A stretch of DNA of 64,000 bases, taken from the NCBI GenBank assembly GCA_019114225.1, contig DXFW01000022.1, positions 1 to 64,000 on the forward strand. The letters run 5' to 3'. Below are positions 39,174 through 47,463 of this stretch, piece after piece. Positions within the stretch are counted from its first letter, which is position 1. Each line of letters starts with the position of its first letter. The notes beneath the pieces were generated by a model, which was not told the origin of the DNA, did not search any database, and saw nothing but the letters and a program-made list of their open reading frames with translations. Position numbers and translations under genes: made by a program. This DNA is from Candidatus Allofournierella pullicola (GTDB lineage Bacteria > Bacillota > Clostridia > Oscillospirales > Ruminococcaceae).

Positions 39174-39821
39174 ATGGATACTGTGTCACAGCGCATTGCC
39201 CAAACCGGCGTGGTGCCGGTCATCAAACTGAACCATCCCGAGCGGGACGCGGCGGCGCTGGCCGCGGCCCTGTGCGAGGGCGGGCTGCCCGTGGCGGAGG
39301 TGACCTTCCGCGCGGCGGGCGCCGCCACCGCCATCCGCCTCATGCGCGAGGCCCAGCCCGACATGCTGGTGGGCGCGGGCACCGTGCTCACCACCGCCCA
39401 GGTGGACGAGGCGCTGGAAGCGGGCGCGCAGTTCATCGTCTGCCCCGGCCTTGACCCCGACATCGTGGTCTACTGCCAGGACAAGGGCGTGCCGGTCTAC
39501 CCCGGCTGCACCACCCCCACCGACTACCACACCGCCTTCAAGCTGGGCCTGGAAGTGCTCAAGTTCTTCCCGGCGGAGCAGTCCGGCGGCCTTGCCAAGA
39601 TCAAGGCCATGGCCGCGCCCTTCGCCATGTTCAAGATCATGCCCACCGGCGGCATTTCCCTGAAGAACCTGAAGGAGTATCTCTCCTGCTCCACCATCTG
39701 CGCCTGCGGCGGCTCCTACATGGTCACCGCCGACCTCATCGACAACCAGAAGTGGGACGAGATCATTGATTTGTGCAAGAAGAGCGTGGAGATCGTGAAG
39801 GAGGTACGGAGCAATGGCTAA
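39174..39821 (+). CDS. 2-keto-3-deoxy-6-phosphogluconate (KDPG/KHG) aldolase
   Basis: Splits KDPG to pyruvate and glyceraldehyde-3-phosphate. 215 residues, class I aldolase: GVVPVIKLNHPE at the N-terminus, Glu-42 and Arg-46 in AEVTFRAAGA, GAGTVLT, PGCTTPTDY, and the Schiff-base Lys-130 in EVLKFFPAEQ. Start after AGAGGGGACCC. The 3' end overlaps the kinase gene by eight bases, so aldolase and kinase are translationally coupled. Confidence 0.95.
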   Translation: MDTVSQRIAQTGVVPVIKLNHPERDAAALAAALCEGGLPVAEVTFRAAGAATAIRLMREAQPDMLVGAGTVLTTAQVDEALEAGAQFIVCPGLDPDIVVYCQDKGVPVYPGCTTPTDYHTAFKLGLEVLKFFPAEQSGGLAKIKAMAAPFAMFKIMPTGGISLKNLKEYLSCSTICACGGSYMVTADLIDNQKWDEIIDLCKKSVEIVKEVRSNG

Positions 39822-40842
39822 GGTCGTAACCTTTGGCGAGCTGATGATCCGGCTGCAGCCCTACAACTACGAGCGGTTCGTGCAGGCGGACCATCTGGAA
39901 TTCACCTTCGGCGGCGGCGAGGCCAACGTGGCCGTGTCGCTGGCCAACTACGGCGACGAGGCCGTGTTCGTGACCAAGCTGCCCGCCCATGCCATCGGCC
40001 AGGCGGCGGTGAACAGCCTGCGCCGCTACGGCGTGGACACCACCAAGATCGTCCGGGGCGGCGAGCGCGTGGGCATTTACTTCAACGAGAAGGGCGCTTC
40101 CCAGCGGCCCAGCGTCTGCATTTACGACCGCGCCCACTCCGCCATCCAGGAGTGCAGCCCCAGCGACTTTGACTGGGACGCCATCTTTGAGGGCGTGGAC
40201 TGGTTCCACTTCACCGGTATCACTCCGGCGCTGGGCGAGAACCTGGTCACCGCCTGTGAGGAGGCCTGCAAGGCCGCCAAGGCACGCGGCGTGAAGATCA
40301 GCTGCGATCTGAACTACCGGGGCAAGCTGTGGACCCGGGAGCAGGCCCGCGCCGCCATGACCCGCCTGTGCCAGTATGTGGACGTGTGTATCTCCAACGA
40401 GGAGGACGCCAAGGATGTGTTCGGCATTGAGGCGGAGGCCACCGACATCACCGCCGGCGCGCTGAACAAGGAGGGCTACAAGTCCGTGGCCTGTCAGCTG
40501 GCGGAGAAGTTCGGCTTCGAGAAGGTGGCCATCACCCTGCGGGAGAGCAAGTCCGCCTTCGACAACGACTGGAGCGCCATGCTCTACGACGTGGCGGCGA
40601 ACGAGTACTGCTTCTCCAAGCTGTACCACCTGCACATCATCGACCGCATTGGCGGCGGCGACAGCTTCGGCGGCGGCCTCATCCACGCTCTGCTGGAGGG
40701 CCGCACCAGCCAGCAGGCGGTGGAGTTCGCGGTGGCGGCTTCCGCTTTGAAGCACTCCATCGAGGGCGACTACAACTTCGCCACCGTGGCGGAGGTGGAA
40801 AAGCTGGCCGGCGGCGACGGCTCCGGCCGCGTGCAGCGATAA
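39814..40842 (+). CDS. kdgK: 2-keto-3-deoxygluconate kinase (PfkB family)
   Basis: Phosphorylates KDG to KDPG. 342 residues; MAKVVTFGELMIRLQP at the N-terminus, the substrate glycine motif FTFGGGEANVAVSLA (about 30-44), LNYRGKLWT, and the C-terminal catalytic DRIGGGDSFGGG with Asp-283. These are typical of KDG kinases. Presence of this kinase implies that the operon generates free, unphosphorylated KDG. Confidence 0.93.
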   Translation: MAKVVTFGELMIRLQPYNYERFVQADHLEFTFGGGEANVAVSLANYGDEAVFVTKLPAHAIGQAAVNSLRRYGVDTTKIVRGGERVGIYFNEKGASQRPSVCIYDRAHSAIQECSPSDFDWDAIFEGVDWFHFTGITPALGENLVTACEEACKAAKARGVKISCDLNYRGKLWTREQARAAMTRLCQYVDVCISNEEDAKDVFGIEAEATDITAGALNKEGYKSVACQLAEKFGFEKVAITLRESKSAFDNDWSAMLYDVAANEYCFSKLYHLHIIDRIGGGDSFGGGLIHALLEGRTSQQAVEFAVAASALKHSIEGDYNFATVAEVEKLAGGDGSGRVQR

Positions 40843-40850
40843 GGACCAAC

Positions 40851-40890
40851 AGCGCCGGCTGGCAGTTCAGGCAGCCGGCGCTGCTTTTTT
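40851..40890 (+). terminator. Terminator of the amino-sugar catabolic operon
   Basis: AGCGCCGGCTG / CAGCCGGCGCT, an 11-bp perfect stem with a 10-base loop, then GCTTTTTT. Confidence 0.88.
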
Positions 40891-40953
40891 CAACCGAAGA
40901 AAAGCGCGGGGCCCGGCAAGGCGGGCCCGAAGCGCGGCAGAGGGGAGAAGGAT

Positions 40954-41913
40954 ATGGAACGTTACACCATCGGGATCGACCTGGGCGGGACCAACATCAA
41001 AGCCGGCGTGCTGAACGCCCGGCGGCAACTTTTGTGCAAGGCGTCGCGCCCCACCGGGGCGCAGCGCCCCTGGCAGGCGGTGGCGGACGACATGGCCGCC
41101 CTTGTTCTGGAGCTGATAAAGCAAGCGGGCGTTGACCGCCGGGCGTGCGCCGGCGTGGGCGTGGGCTGCCCGGGGACCATCGACGCGGCGGCGGGGCGGG
41201 TGCTCTATTCCAACAACCTGAAGGGCTGGGTGGACGTTCCGCTGGCAGAGCACATCGGCTCCGCCCTGGGCCTGCCGGTCCGCCTTTCCAACGACGCCAA
41301 CTGCGCGGCCCTGGGCGAATGCCTGGCGGGCGCGGCAAGGGACTGCGGCAGCGCCGTGCTGCTCACCCTGGGCACCGGCGTGGGCGGCGGCGTGGTGTGG
41401 AACGGCCGGGTCATCGAGGGCGGCCCCGGCGGCATGGAGCTGGGCCACACCATGCTCATCAGCGAGGGGGAACCCTGTACCTGCGGGCGCAGGGGCTGTG
41501 TGGAAGCCTATTGCAGCGCCACGGCCCTCATCCGGGAGGCGGTGCGCGCGGCGCGGGCACGGCCCGACAGCCTGTTGAACACGCTGTGCCGGGGCGACCT
41601 TTCGCAGATGGACGGCAAAATCCCCTTCGACGCGGCCCAGGCCGGCGACGCCGCCGCGGGCGCTGTGGTGGAACGGTATCTGCGCCATCTGGGCGAGGCC
41701 GTGGTGGACATGGTGAACATCTTCCGCCCCCAGGTGGTGCTTCTCAGCGGCGGAGTCTGCGCCCAGGGCGAAGTGCTCACCGCTCCCCTCACGGAGTATG
41801 TGCGGCGCTACGCCTTCGCCAGCCCCCATCTGGAGCCGCCGCCCGTGCGCATTGCCATGCTGGGGAGCGACGCCGGCCTGATCGGCGCCGGCTGCCTGGT
41901 GGACTGCCGGTGA
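40954..41913 (+). CDS. ROK family sugar kinase
   Basis: A 319-residue ROK kinase: the ATP loop GIDLGGTNIKAGV (residues 7-19), SNDANCAALGE with the catalytic Asp, ELGHTM with the zinc-binding His, and the zinc cluster CTCGRRGCVEAYCS. Members phosphorylate glucose, GlcNAc, ManNAc or related sugars. It lies just after the catabolic operon, behind a terminator, with GAGGGGAGAAGG as ribosome site. It could provide a phosphorylating branch for the same sugars. Specificity cannot be read by eye. Confidence 0.92.
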   Translation: MERYTIGIDLGGTNIKAGVLNARRQLLCKASRPTGAQRPWQAVADDMAALVLELIKQAGVDRRACAGVGVGCPGTIDAAAGRVLYSNNLKGWVDVPLAEHIGSALGLPVRLSNDANCAALGECLAGAARDCGSAVLLTLGTGVGGGVVWNGRVIEGGPGGMELGHTMLISEGEPCTCGRRGCVEAYCSATALIREAVRAARARPDSLLNTLCRGDLSQMDGKIPFDAAQAGDAAAGAVVERYLRHLGEAVVDMVNIFRPQVVLLSGGVCAQGEVLTAPLTEYVRRYAFASPHLEPPPVRIAMLGSDAGLIGAGCLVDCR

Positions 41914-41948
41914 GGCGGCCCTGCCCCGGCTTTCGGCAACAAACGCAA

Positions 41949-41990
41949 AAGCGGCGTCCCGGGCCTCTTTGGTGCGGGACGCCGCTTATT
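41949..41990. terminator. Bidirectional terminator, ROK kinase (+) and DUF4091 gene (-)
   Basis: AAGCGGCGTCCC / GGGACGCCGCTT, a 12-bp perfect stem with a 15-base loop, between two converging genes; T-rich on the plus-strand exit. Confidence 0.82.
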
Positions 41991-41994
41991 TCTT

Positions 41995-43665
41995 TTATTT
42001 GCCGGGGCGGACTTCTCCGCTCTCCAGCCGTTCCAGCACGGCCTGCCACAGCCGGGCGAAGAACTCCTTTGTCCGGGGATATTCGGTGAAGGTCATCTCA
42101 CCGCCCACGTCCTTCAAAAGGTCCAGCGTGGCCTTGCGGCCAATGCGGCTCTCGCACAGGCGCAGCAGCCGCAGGTCCTGCAGGGCGGCCTTGTGGGCCT
42201 CGCCCCGCAGGGAACCCCAGGCGGTGCCGTCGGGGGCGGGGTAGACCAGGAAGGCGTCCCCCGAGGGGAAAGCCTCGCCGGCGTCGGTCACCCGGAAGGG
42301 GTCGATGGGGCGCACCGAGCGCTGGGCGTTGTAAAAATTGAAGCCCCAGTGCAAAAACCCCTCTAAATCGTACTGGTAGAGCAGCGCGCCCATCACGCGG
42401 CAGCGGGTGCTGGGCATGGCCATGAAGCGGTTGGGCACCGCCAGCGCCTGCATCGTGCAGTAATAGGTCCACAGGTGCTGCACGCCATGGTCCACAAAGG
42501 TCTGGATGTGGTCGTTGCAGACCACCGGCTTTTCCACAATGCCCTCCCGGTAGATGTCGTAGCTGCTGAGGGCGTCGATGACGTGGCAGCCCGCCAGCAG
42601 GCCGGCCACCGTGGCCTTGGCGGCGGCGTAGGTCTCCTTTTCGTGGTCGTGGGGCTCGTCGGAGATGTGGAACCACACATGGTCCAGCCCCACAAGGCCG
42701 TCCAGCTCCGCCTTCAGCGCGGGCAAAAAGGCCCGCAAAAATCCGGTGTACTCGCCGCCCACCGCCGGGGTGTGCCAGCCGAAGCGCTTTTCCAGGCCCT
42801 GGGAGGTCTGCACCATCACCTTGGGGGCAAACTCCGCCCCCCACTGGGTGAACAGGTGGGCCACCTCGATTTCGGTAATGCCGTGGGCGCGGGCCATGCC
42901 CACCCAGCGGCGCAGCTTGTCAAAGCCGAAGCGCCATTCGCCCTCTTCCAGCGCCACGTCCACCAGCTGGACGGTGGTGCGCTCGCCGCCCTTGGCGGTG
43001 TCCAGCGGCGGGGTGAACACCGGGGTGAGCAGCATGTTCACCCCATGTTCGGCGGCGCTGGCCATGAAATGGTCCAGAATGCGCCAGTGCTCCTCGCTGA
43101 ACACCGGCACATGATAATAGTCCGCCAGGCAGTCGGCGTGGAACCACTGGGTCTGCAGCAGGGTCTGAGGCGGCAGCGCCGTGTCCAGGACCTCCACCCC
43201 AAAGGCAAAGTCCGCCAGAGTCTCGCCCTCCGGGCCCAGCACCTCCAGCCGCAGGTCCGCCGGGCCGGGGGCAAGGCGCGCCGCGTCCAGCGAGAACCAC
43301 AGGCTGCGCCACTGGGCGGGCACCGCCTTGAAGTGTTCCTCCCAATCCGCCGGGCGCAAAAGGTCCGGCAGCAGGCCGGGGCGGGTGGTGAGGTAGTCCT
43401 CGTCCCAGGTGCCGTGGCAGGGATAGTCACAGGGGACCAGCTCCACCCGGAAAAGGCTCAGGGCCGCCTTGGCCGCGCCCGTGCACCGCAGAGAAAACAG
43501 CGTGGAGGTCTCGCCGAAGTCGTCGTTTTTGCAGCTGTAGGCCAGCTGGAAGGCCCAGCGCTGGTTTTTCAGCAGCCGGGGCGTGCCGGGGGCCGCTTCC
43601 TCCGGCCGCCGGTCCGGCAGCACCTTTTCCAAACTGTCGGTGAGGAAAAATTCACAGCTTGTCAT
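41995..43665 (-). CDS. DUF4091 domain protein, glycoside-hydrolase-like (copy A)
   Basis: A 556-residue cytosolic protein: an N-terminal beta-rich domain (about 1-170), then a TIM-barrel-like catalytic-looking region containing VWFHISDEPHDH with acidic residues, HLWTYYCTMQ, and a C-terminal GFLHWGFNFYN / PSGDAFLVYPAPDG signature shared with the second copy at 50350. The DUF4091 family is annotated as glycoside-hydrolase-like but its substrate is largely unknown. No signal peptide, so it should act on imported oligosaccharide. It is the last gene behind the ABC importer, after a terminator-like hairpin. Confidence 0.85.
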   Translation of the reverse strand: MTSCEFFLTDSLEKVLPDRRPEEAAPGTPRLLKNQRWAFQLAYSCKNDDFGETSTLFSLRCTGAAKAALSLFRVELVPCDYPCHGTWDEDYLTTRPGLLPDLLRPADWEEHFKAVPAQWRSLWFSLDAARLAPGPADLRLEVLGPEGETLADFAFGVEVLDTALPPQTLLQTQWFHADCLADYYHVPVFSEEHWRILDHFMASAAEHGVNMLLTPVFTPPLDTAKGGERTTVQLVDVALEEGEWRFGFDKLRRWVGMARAHGITEIEVAHLFTQWGAEFAPKVMVQTSQGLEKRFGWHTPAVGGEYTGFLRAFLPALKAELDGLVGLDHVWFHISDEPHDHEKETYAAAKATVAGLLAGCHVIDALSSYDIYREGIVEKPVVCNDHIQTFVDHGVQHLWTYYCTMQALAVPNRFMAMPSTRCRVMGALLYQYDLEGFLHWGFNFYNAQRSVRPIDPFRVTDAGEAFPSGDAFLVYPAPDGTAWGSLRGEAHKAALQDLRLLRLCESRIGRKATLDLLKDVGGEMTFTEYPRTKEFFARLWQAVLERLESGEVRPGK

Positions 43666-43702
43666 AGAAAAACTCCCATCCCGCTTTCAAGATAGCAAAA
43701 CA

Positions 43703-43729
43703 GGGGAGGCGGGACACGCCCGCCTCCCC
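43703..43729 (-). terminator. Hairpin between binding-protein gene and DUF4091 copy A
   Basis: GGGGAGGCGGG / CCCGCCTCCCC, an 11-bp stem with a 5-base loop, followed on the minus strand by TGTTTTGC. Confidence 0.65.
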
Positions 43730-43747
43730 CCGGTGTTTGGGTCAGGT

Positions 43748-45334
43748 TTATTCCACAGGGTGGCTCTCCAGGAAGGTGAGGGCCTGGGTGTGGAAGGCCT
43801 CCTGCAGCGCAGTGATGCCGGCGGCCTCCAGTTTGGTTTTCAGCTTGGCCACGTCGCCCTCCGGGTCGTCGGTGAAGCCCAGCTGCAGCAGCTTGTAATC
43901 GGAGTTGTAAATTTCGCTCACGGCGGCGACCTCGTTCTTCACGGCGGAGTCGTCGAACACGAAGGTGAGGTAGCGGCCGCTGCGGCCGGTGGCCTTCCAG
44001 TTCTCGGTCAGCTCTTCGGCGTTGGGGATACCGCCCTCAACGGTGCGCCAATACTTGTCGTTGCGAACGCCCCAGTTGCAGTTGCTGTCGTAGGCGTAGT
44101 TGGTGCTGTCGGGCAGGGACTTCAGGCCATGCTCGCCAACGGCCTCCCAGTGCACGCCTTCAATGCCGTAGCAGAACAGGTTGTGGCAGATTTCGTCGTT
44201 GCGCAGGTAGTCCAGAGCCATCAGAGCGCGCTCGGGGTTCTTGGACTTGGAGAAAATGCTCATGCCGTTGGCAAGGTAGGACTGGATGGTGGCGGGGGCG
44301 CCGTTCATGGCGTCAAACACGCGCACGTCCCACTCGGGGTGTTCGGTCTGCAGGGTGGCGTAGAGGCTCTTGGCGGTGTTGATGTTCATCACGGCCAGAG
44401 CGGACTTGCCGGCCTGGAAGCTCTCGGTGTTGTTCTGGGTGTTGACCACCGCGTTGCGGCTCCAGAAGCCGCGGTCGCGCCAATCCTTCACCTTGTTCAG
44501 GGTGTTCATAAAGATCTCGGTGTCCAGGGTGGTCATCACGTTGGCTTCGGGGTCGTTCTCGCTCACGCAGGTGATGAGGTTGGTGGGAGACAGCACGGCG
44601 TAGCGGGCGTCGCCCTTGGCGTTGGACTCCACGTTCCAGATGAGGTCGAACACGAACTGACGGTCATAGTCGGAGCCCACGTCCAGGGGGATCATGGAAG
44701 GCTCGTTGTCCACGATGGCCTGCATGTACTCTTCGGCGCCGTCAAAGGTGTCCAGAGATTCGATGCCGTATTTGTCCATCAAATCGCCCCGGGCCATCCA
44801 GACATAGGCGGTGAGCTCCTGATAGTTCATGGGCAGCATGTAGACCTTGCCGTCCACCTTGGCCTGCTCCCAGGCTTCGGGGTACATGGTCTCGGCGGTC
44901 ATGGGGGCGTAGGTCTCCAGCGCTTCGGGGGTGATCTCCCAGAAGCCCTGCTTGGTGGCCTGGGCGTTGTAGAAGCACCAGTCGGCGGTGAAGATGATGT
45001 CCCAGTCCTCGCCGGAGGCGAAGATCAGCGGGTATTTCTGTTCATACTCGCTCCAGCTCATGAACTTCACGTCGATGGTGGCGTTGATCTCTTCCTTCAG
45101 GCGCTCGTTGATCTTCTCGAACACCAGATCGTTGTCCACCGGGCGGTCGCCGATGAGGTACATGGTGAGGGTGACTTCCTCGGAGATGTCCGGGCCGGCG
45201 GCGGTGCCGGAACCGGAGGTGCTGGCGGGGGTCGCCGCGGAGCCGGAAGTGCCCGTGCCGCCGCAGCCTGCGAACGCGGTCAGCACCAGCGCCAGGGCCA
45301 GGACGAGGGCCAGCAGTTTCGCTGATTTTTTCAT
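43748..45334 (-). CDS. Sugar ABC transporter substrate-binding lipoprotein (large, LipO-type)
   Basis: A 528-residue extracellular binding lipoprotein: signal peptide to the lipobox FAGC (Cys-23), a Gly/Ser/Thr linker, then a family-1-like domain beginning EVTLTMYLIGDRPVDNDLVFEKIN. The large size and the N-terminal pattern are those of the LipO/YtcQ group that works with YteP/LplB- and YtcP/LplC-type permeases for complex oligosaccharides. Start after AAGGAGGAAAAACC. It follows both permease genes. Confidence 0.92.
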   Translation of the reverse strand: MKKSAKLLALVLALALVLTAFAGCGGTGTSGSAATPASTSGSGTAAGPDISEEVTLTMYLIGDRPVDNDLVFEKINERLKEEINATIDVKFMSWSEYEQKYPLIFASGEDWDIIFTADWCFYNAQATKQGFWEITPEALETYAPMTAETMYPEAWEQAKVDGKVYMLPMNYQELTAYVWMARGDLMDKYGIESLDTFDGAEEYMQAIVDNEPSMIPLDVGSDYDRQFVFDLIWNVESNAKGDARYAVLSPTNLITCVSENDPEANVMTTLDTEIFMNTLNKVKDWRDRGFWSRNAVVNTQNNTESFQAGKSALAVMNINTAKSLYATLQTEHPEWDVRVFDAMNGAPATIQSYLANGMSIFSKSKNPERALMALDYLRNDEICHNLFCYGIEGVHWEAVGEHGLKSLPDSTNYAYDSNCNWGVRNDKYWRTVEGGIPNAEELTENWKATGRSGRYLTFVFDDSAVKNEVAAVSEIYNSDYKLLQLGFTDDPEGDVAKLKTKLEAAGITALQEAFHTQALTFLESHPVE

Positions 45335-45395
45335 GGTTTTTCCTCCTTAATTGAATTATACACTGCCGCGCACCGCTGTGCACGGCTTCTTACCG

Positions 45396-46310
45396 TTAGC
45401 CTTTCACGGCGCCGATGGTGACGCCCTTGACGAAATACTTCTGCAGGAAGGGGTAGAGCAGGATGATGGGGCCGGTGGCCACCACCGTCATGGCCAGCTT
45501 CATGGGCTCGCTGGGCACCTCGCTCATGGGCAGGCCGCTGCGGGCGGCCGCCTGGGCGATGGCCTGGGCCTTGGTGAGGATGTTGTTCAGATAGTACTGC
45601 AAGGGATACAGATCGCTGCGCCCTTCGTCCAAAAACAGCATGGCGTCGTACCAGTCGTTCCAGTAGTTGAGGGCGATGAACAGGCCCACCGTGGCAAGGC
45701 CCGCCTTGCACAGCGGCATGGCCACCCGCAGGTAGATGGTGAAATCTCCCGCGCCGTCCAGCCGGGCGGATTCATACAGCGCCTCGGGAATGCCCGCCAT
45801 ATAGCTTTTCAGAATGAGCAGGTAGGTCACGTTGATGAGGATGGGCAAAATCAGGGCGATGATGCTGTTGTGGAAGTGCAGGTACTTGGTGTTGAAGATG
45901 TACCAGGGCACAAGGCCGCCGCCGAAGATGGAGGTGAAGTAGAAGAAGAAGGACATCTGGTAGCGGTAGCGGAAGGTGCTGCTGGCCAGCACATAGGCCG
46001 CCATGCTGGTGAACAAAAGGCCCAGGAAGGTGCCGGTGACGGTGACGAAGATGGTCACGCCGTAGGCCCGCAGCAAGTCGCCGGGGATTTTGAACAGGGT
46101 CTTGTAGGCGTCCAGCGAGAAGGTCTCGGGGATGAGCTGGTAGCCGTGGGTGAGGATGGAGGTCTGGTCGGAGAAGGAGCCGCTGAGCACCAGCCAGAAG
46201 GGCAGCAGGCAGAAGAGAGACAGCACCGTCAGGATGACCACCGAGAGCACGTCAAACACGACCCGGTCCCGCCCCACGGGCTTTTTGCCGGTTTTGGTCT
46301 TGCTTGCCAT
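45396..46310 (-). CDS. Sugar ABC transporter permease (LplC/YtcP-type)
   Basis: A 304-residue permease with six hydrophobic segments and the EAA loop EALYESARLDGAGDFTIYLR (about residues 192-211). Near the C-terminus it has IALNYWNDWYDAMLF, characteristic of the LplC group. Starts 14 bases after the first permease. Confidence 0.93.
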   Translation of the reverse strand: MASKTKTGKKPVGRDRVVFDVLSVVILTVLSLFCLLPFWLVLSGSFSDQTSILTHGYQLIPETFSLDAYKTLFKIPGDLLRAYGVTIFVTVTGTFLGLLFTSMAAYVLASSTFRYRYQMSFFFYFTSIFGGGLVPWYIFNTKYLHFHNSIIALILPILINVTYLLILKSYMAGIPEALYESARLDGAGDFTIYLRVAMPLCKAGLATVGLFIALNYWNDWYDAMLFLDEGRSDLYPLQYYLNNILTKAQAIAQAAARSGLPMSEVPSEPMKLAMTVVATGPIILLYPFLQKYFVKGVTIGAVKG

Positions 46311-46324
46311 GAGGCCGCCTCCTT

Positions 46325-47251
46325 TCAGAACAGTGCGTAGTCAGGCTCCACCTTTTTCACCAGTTTGTTGGCCAAAAGCACCAACAGGAAGGAGAAGGTG
46401 GACTGATACAGGCCCGCGGCGCTGGTCATGCCAAACTCCTGCAATTGCAGCAGCGAGCGGGTGACGTAGGTGTCGATGACGTCGGTGACCTCCAGCACCA
46501 TGGGGTTGTTGCCGGTGACCTGCCAGAACATCTGGAAGTCGCCCTTCATAATGGTGCCGATGGCCAGCAGGAACAGGATGACCACCGTGGGCCGGATCCC
46601 CGGCAGGGTGATGTGGCGTATTTTCTGCCACATGTTGGCGCCGTCCAGGTCGGCGGCTTCGTAGAGCTGGCCGTCGATGTTCATAATGCTGGCCAGATAC
46701 ATCACCGTGCCGTAGCCCACGTTCTTGAAGGCGCTCACCGCAATGAGGATGAAGGGCCACACCGCCTTGTTGGAGTAGATGTCCACCGGGTCCAGGCCCA
46801 GCGAGCGCAGCAGGGTATTCACCGCGCCGAACTCGTAGTTGAACATGTTGTAGATAAAGGCCCCCACCACGACCCAGGAGATGAAGTAGGGGAAGAACAT
46901 CACCGATTGGGTGATCCGCTTGAACCACTTGCCCGCCAGCTCCGAGAGCAGGATGGCGCAGGTGATCTGCAAAAAGGTGTTGACGCAGAGGAACGCCAGA
47001 TTGTAGAGGATGGTGTTGCGGGTGACGCTCCACGCCTTGCCCGACTGGAAGAAGTACTCAAAGTTCTTGAACGCCACCCACGGGCTGCCGAAGATTCCGT
47101 CGTGGTAGTTGTACTCCTTGAAGGCCAGCACAATGCCGCCCATGGGGATGTAGCACATCAGGATGACCACGATGGCCGCCGGCAGCAGCATGAGCCACTT
47201 GACCCGGTTTTCTTTCAGGTCCCGGAGGAGGGGATGTTTGCCGTGTTTCAT
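46325..47251 (-). CDS. Sugar ABC transporter permease (LplB/YteP-type)
   Basis: A 308-residue permease, first gene of this importer. It has six helices, the EAA loop YEAADLDGANMWQKIRHITL (about 213-232), and the LplB-type N-terminus with CYIPMGGIVLAFKEYNY. The ATG at 47251 is chosen because AAAGGAGG lies eight bases upstream; longer in-frame starts read through this ribosome site. No ATPase gene accompanies the set. Confidence 0.92.
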   Translation of the reverse strand: MKHGKHPLLRDLKENRVKWLMLLPAAIVVILMCYIPMGGIVLAFKEYNYHDGIFGSPWVAFKNFEYFFQSGKAWSVTRNTILYNLAFLCVNTFLQITCAILLSELAGKWFKRITQSVMFFPYFISWVVVGAFIYNMFNYEFGAVNTLLRSLGLDPVDIYSNKAVWPFILIAVSAFKNVGYGTVMYLASIMNIDGQLYEAADLDGANMWQKIRHITLPGIRPTVVILFLLAIGTIMKGDFQMFWQVTGNNPMVLEVTDVIDTYVTRSLLQLQEFGMTSAAGLYQSTFSFLLVLLANKLVKKVEPDYALF

Positions 47252-47392
47252 CTGACCGGCCTCCTTTGCGCGTTGTTTTTTGTCCATTACCATCGTAGCA
47301 AAGCCGCCGGGGCAAAACAACGGGAGCCGATTATGATAGGAGGGAAAAATTATGGTGTTTCAGAAAAATTTCATTTTTTGCACTAAAATCCA

Positions 47393-47421
47393 TTGAACCG
47401 TCAGAAAATTCAGTCTATATT
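47393..47421 (+). promoter_or_regulatory. Promoter of the two-component operon
   Basis: TTGAAC (47393-47398), a 17-base spacer and TATATT (47416-47421). The AT-rich gap 47252-47463 must also hold the divergent promoter of the ABC importer, whose elements I could not place confidently. Confidence 0.68.
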
Positions 47422-47463
47422 ATAGTAGTAATCAACAAAAACGAGGAAAGCGAGGGAAGCGCC

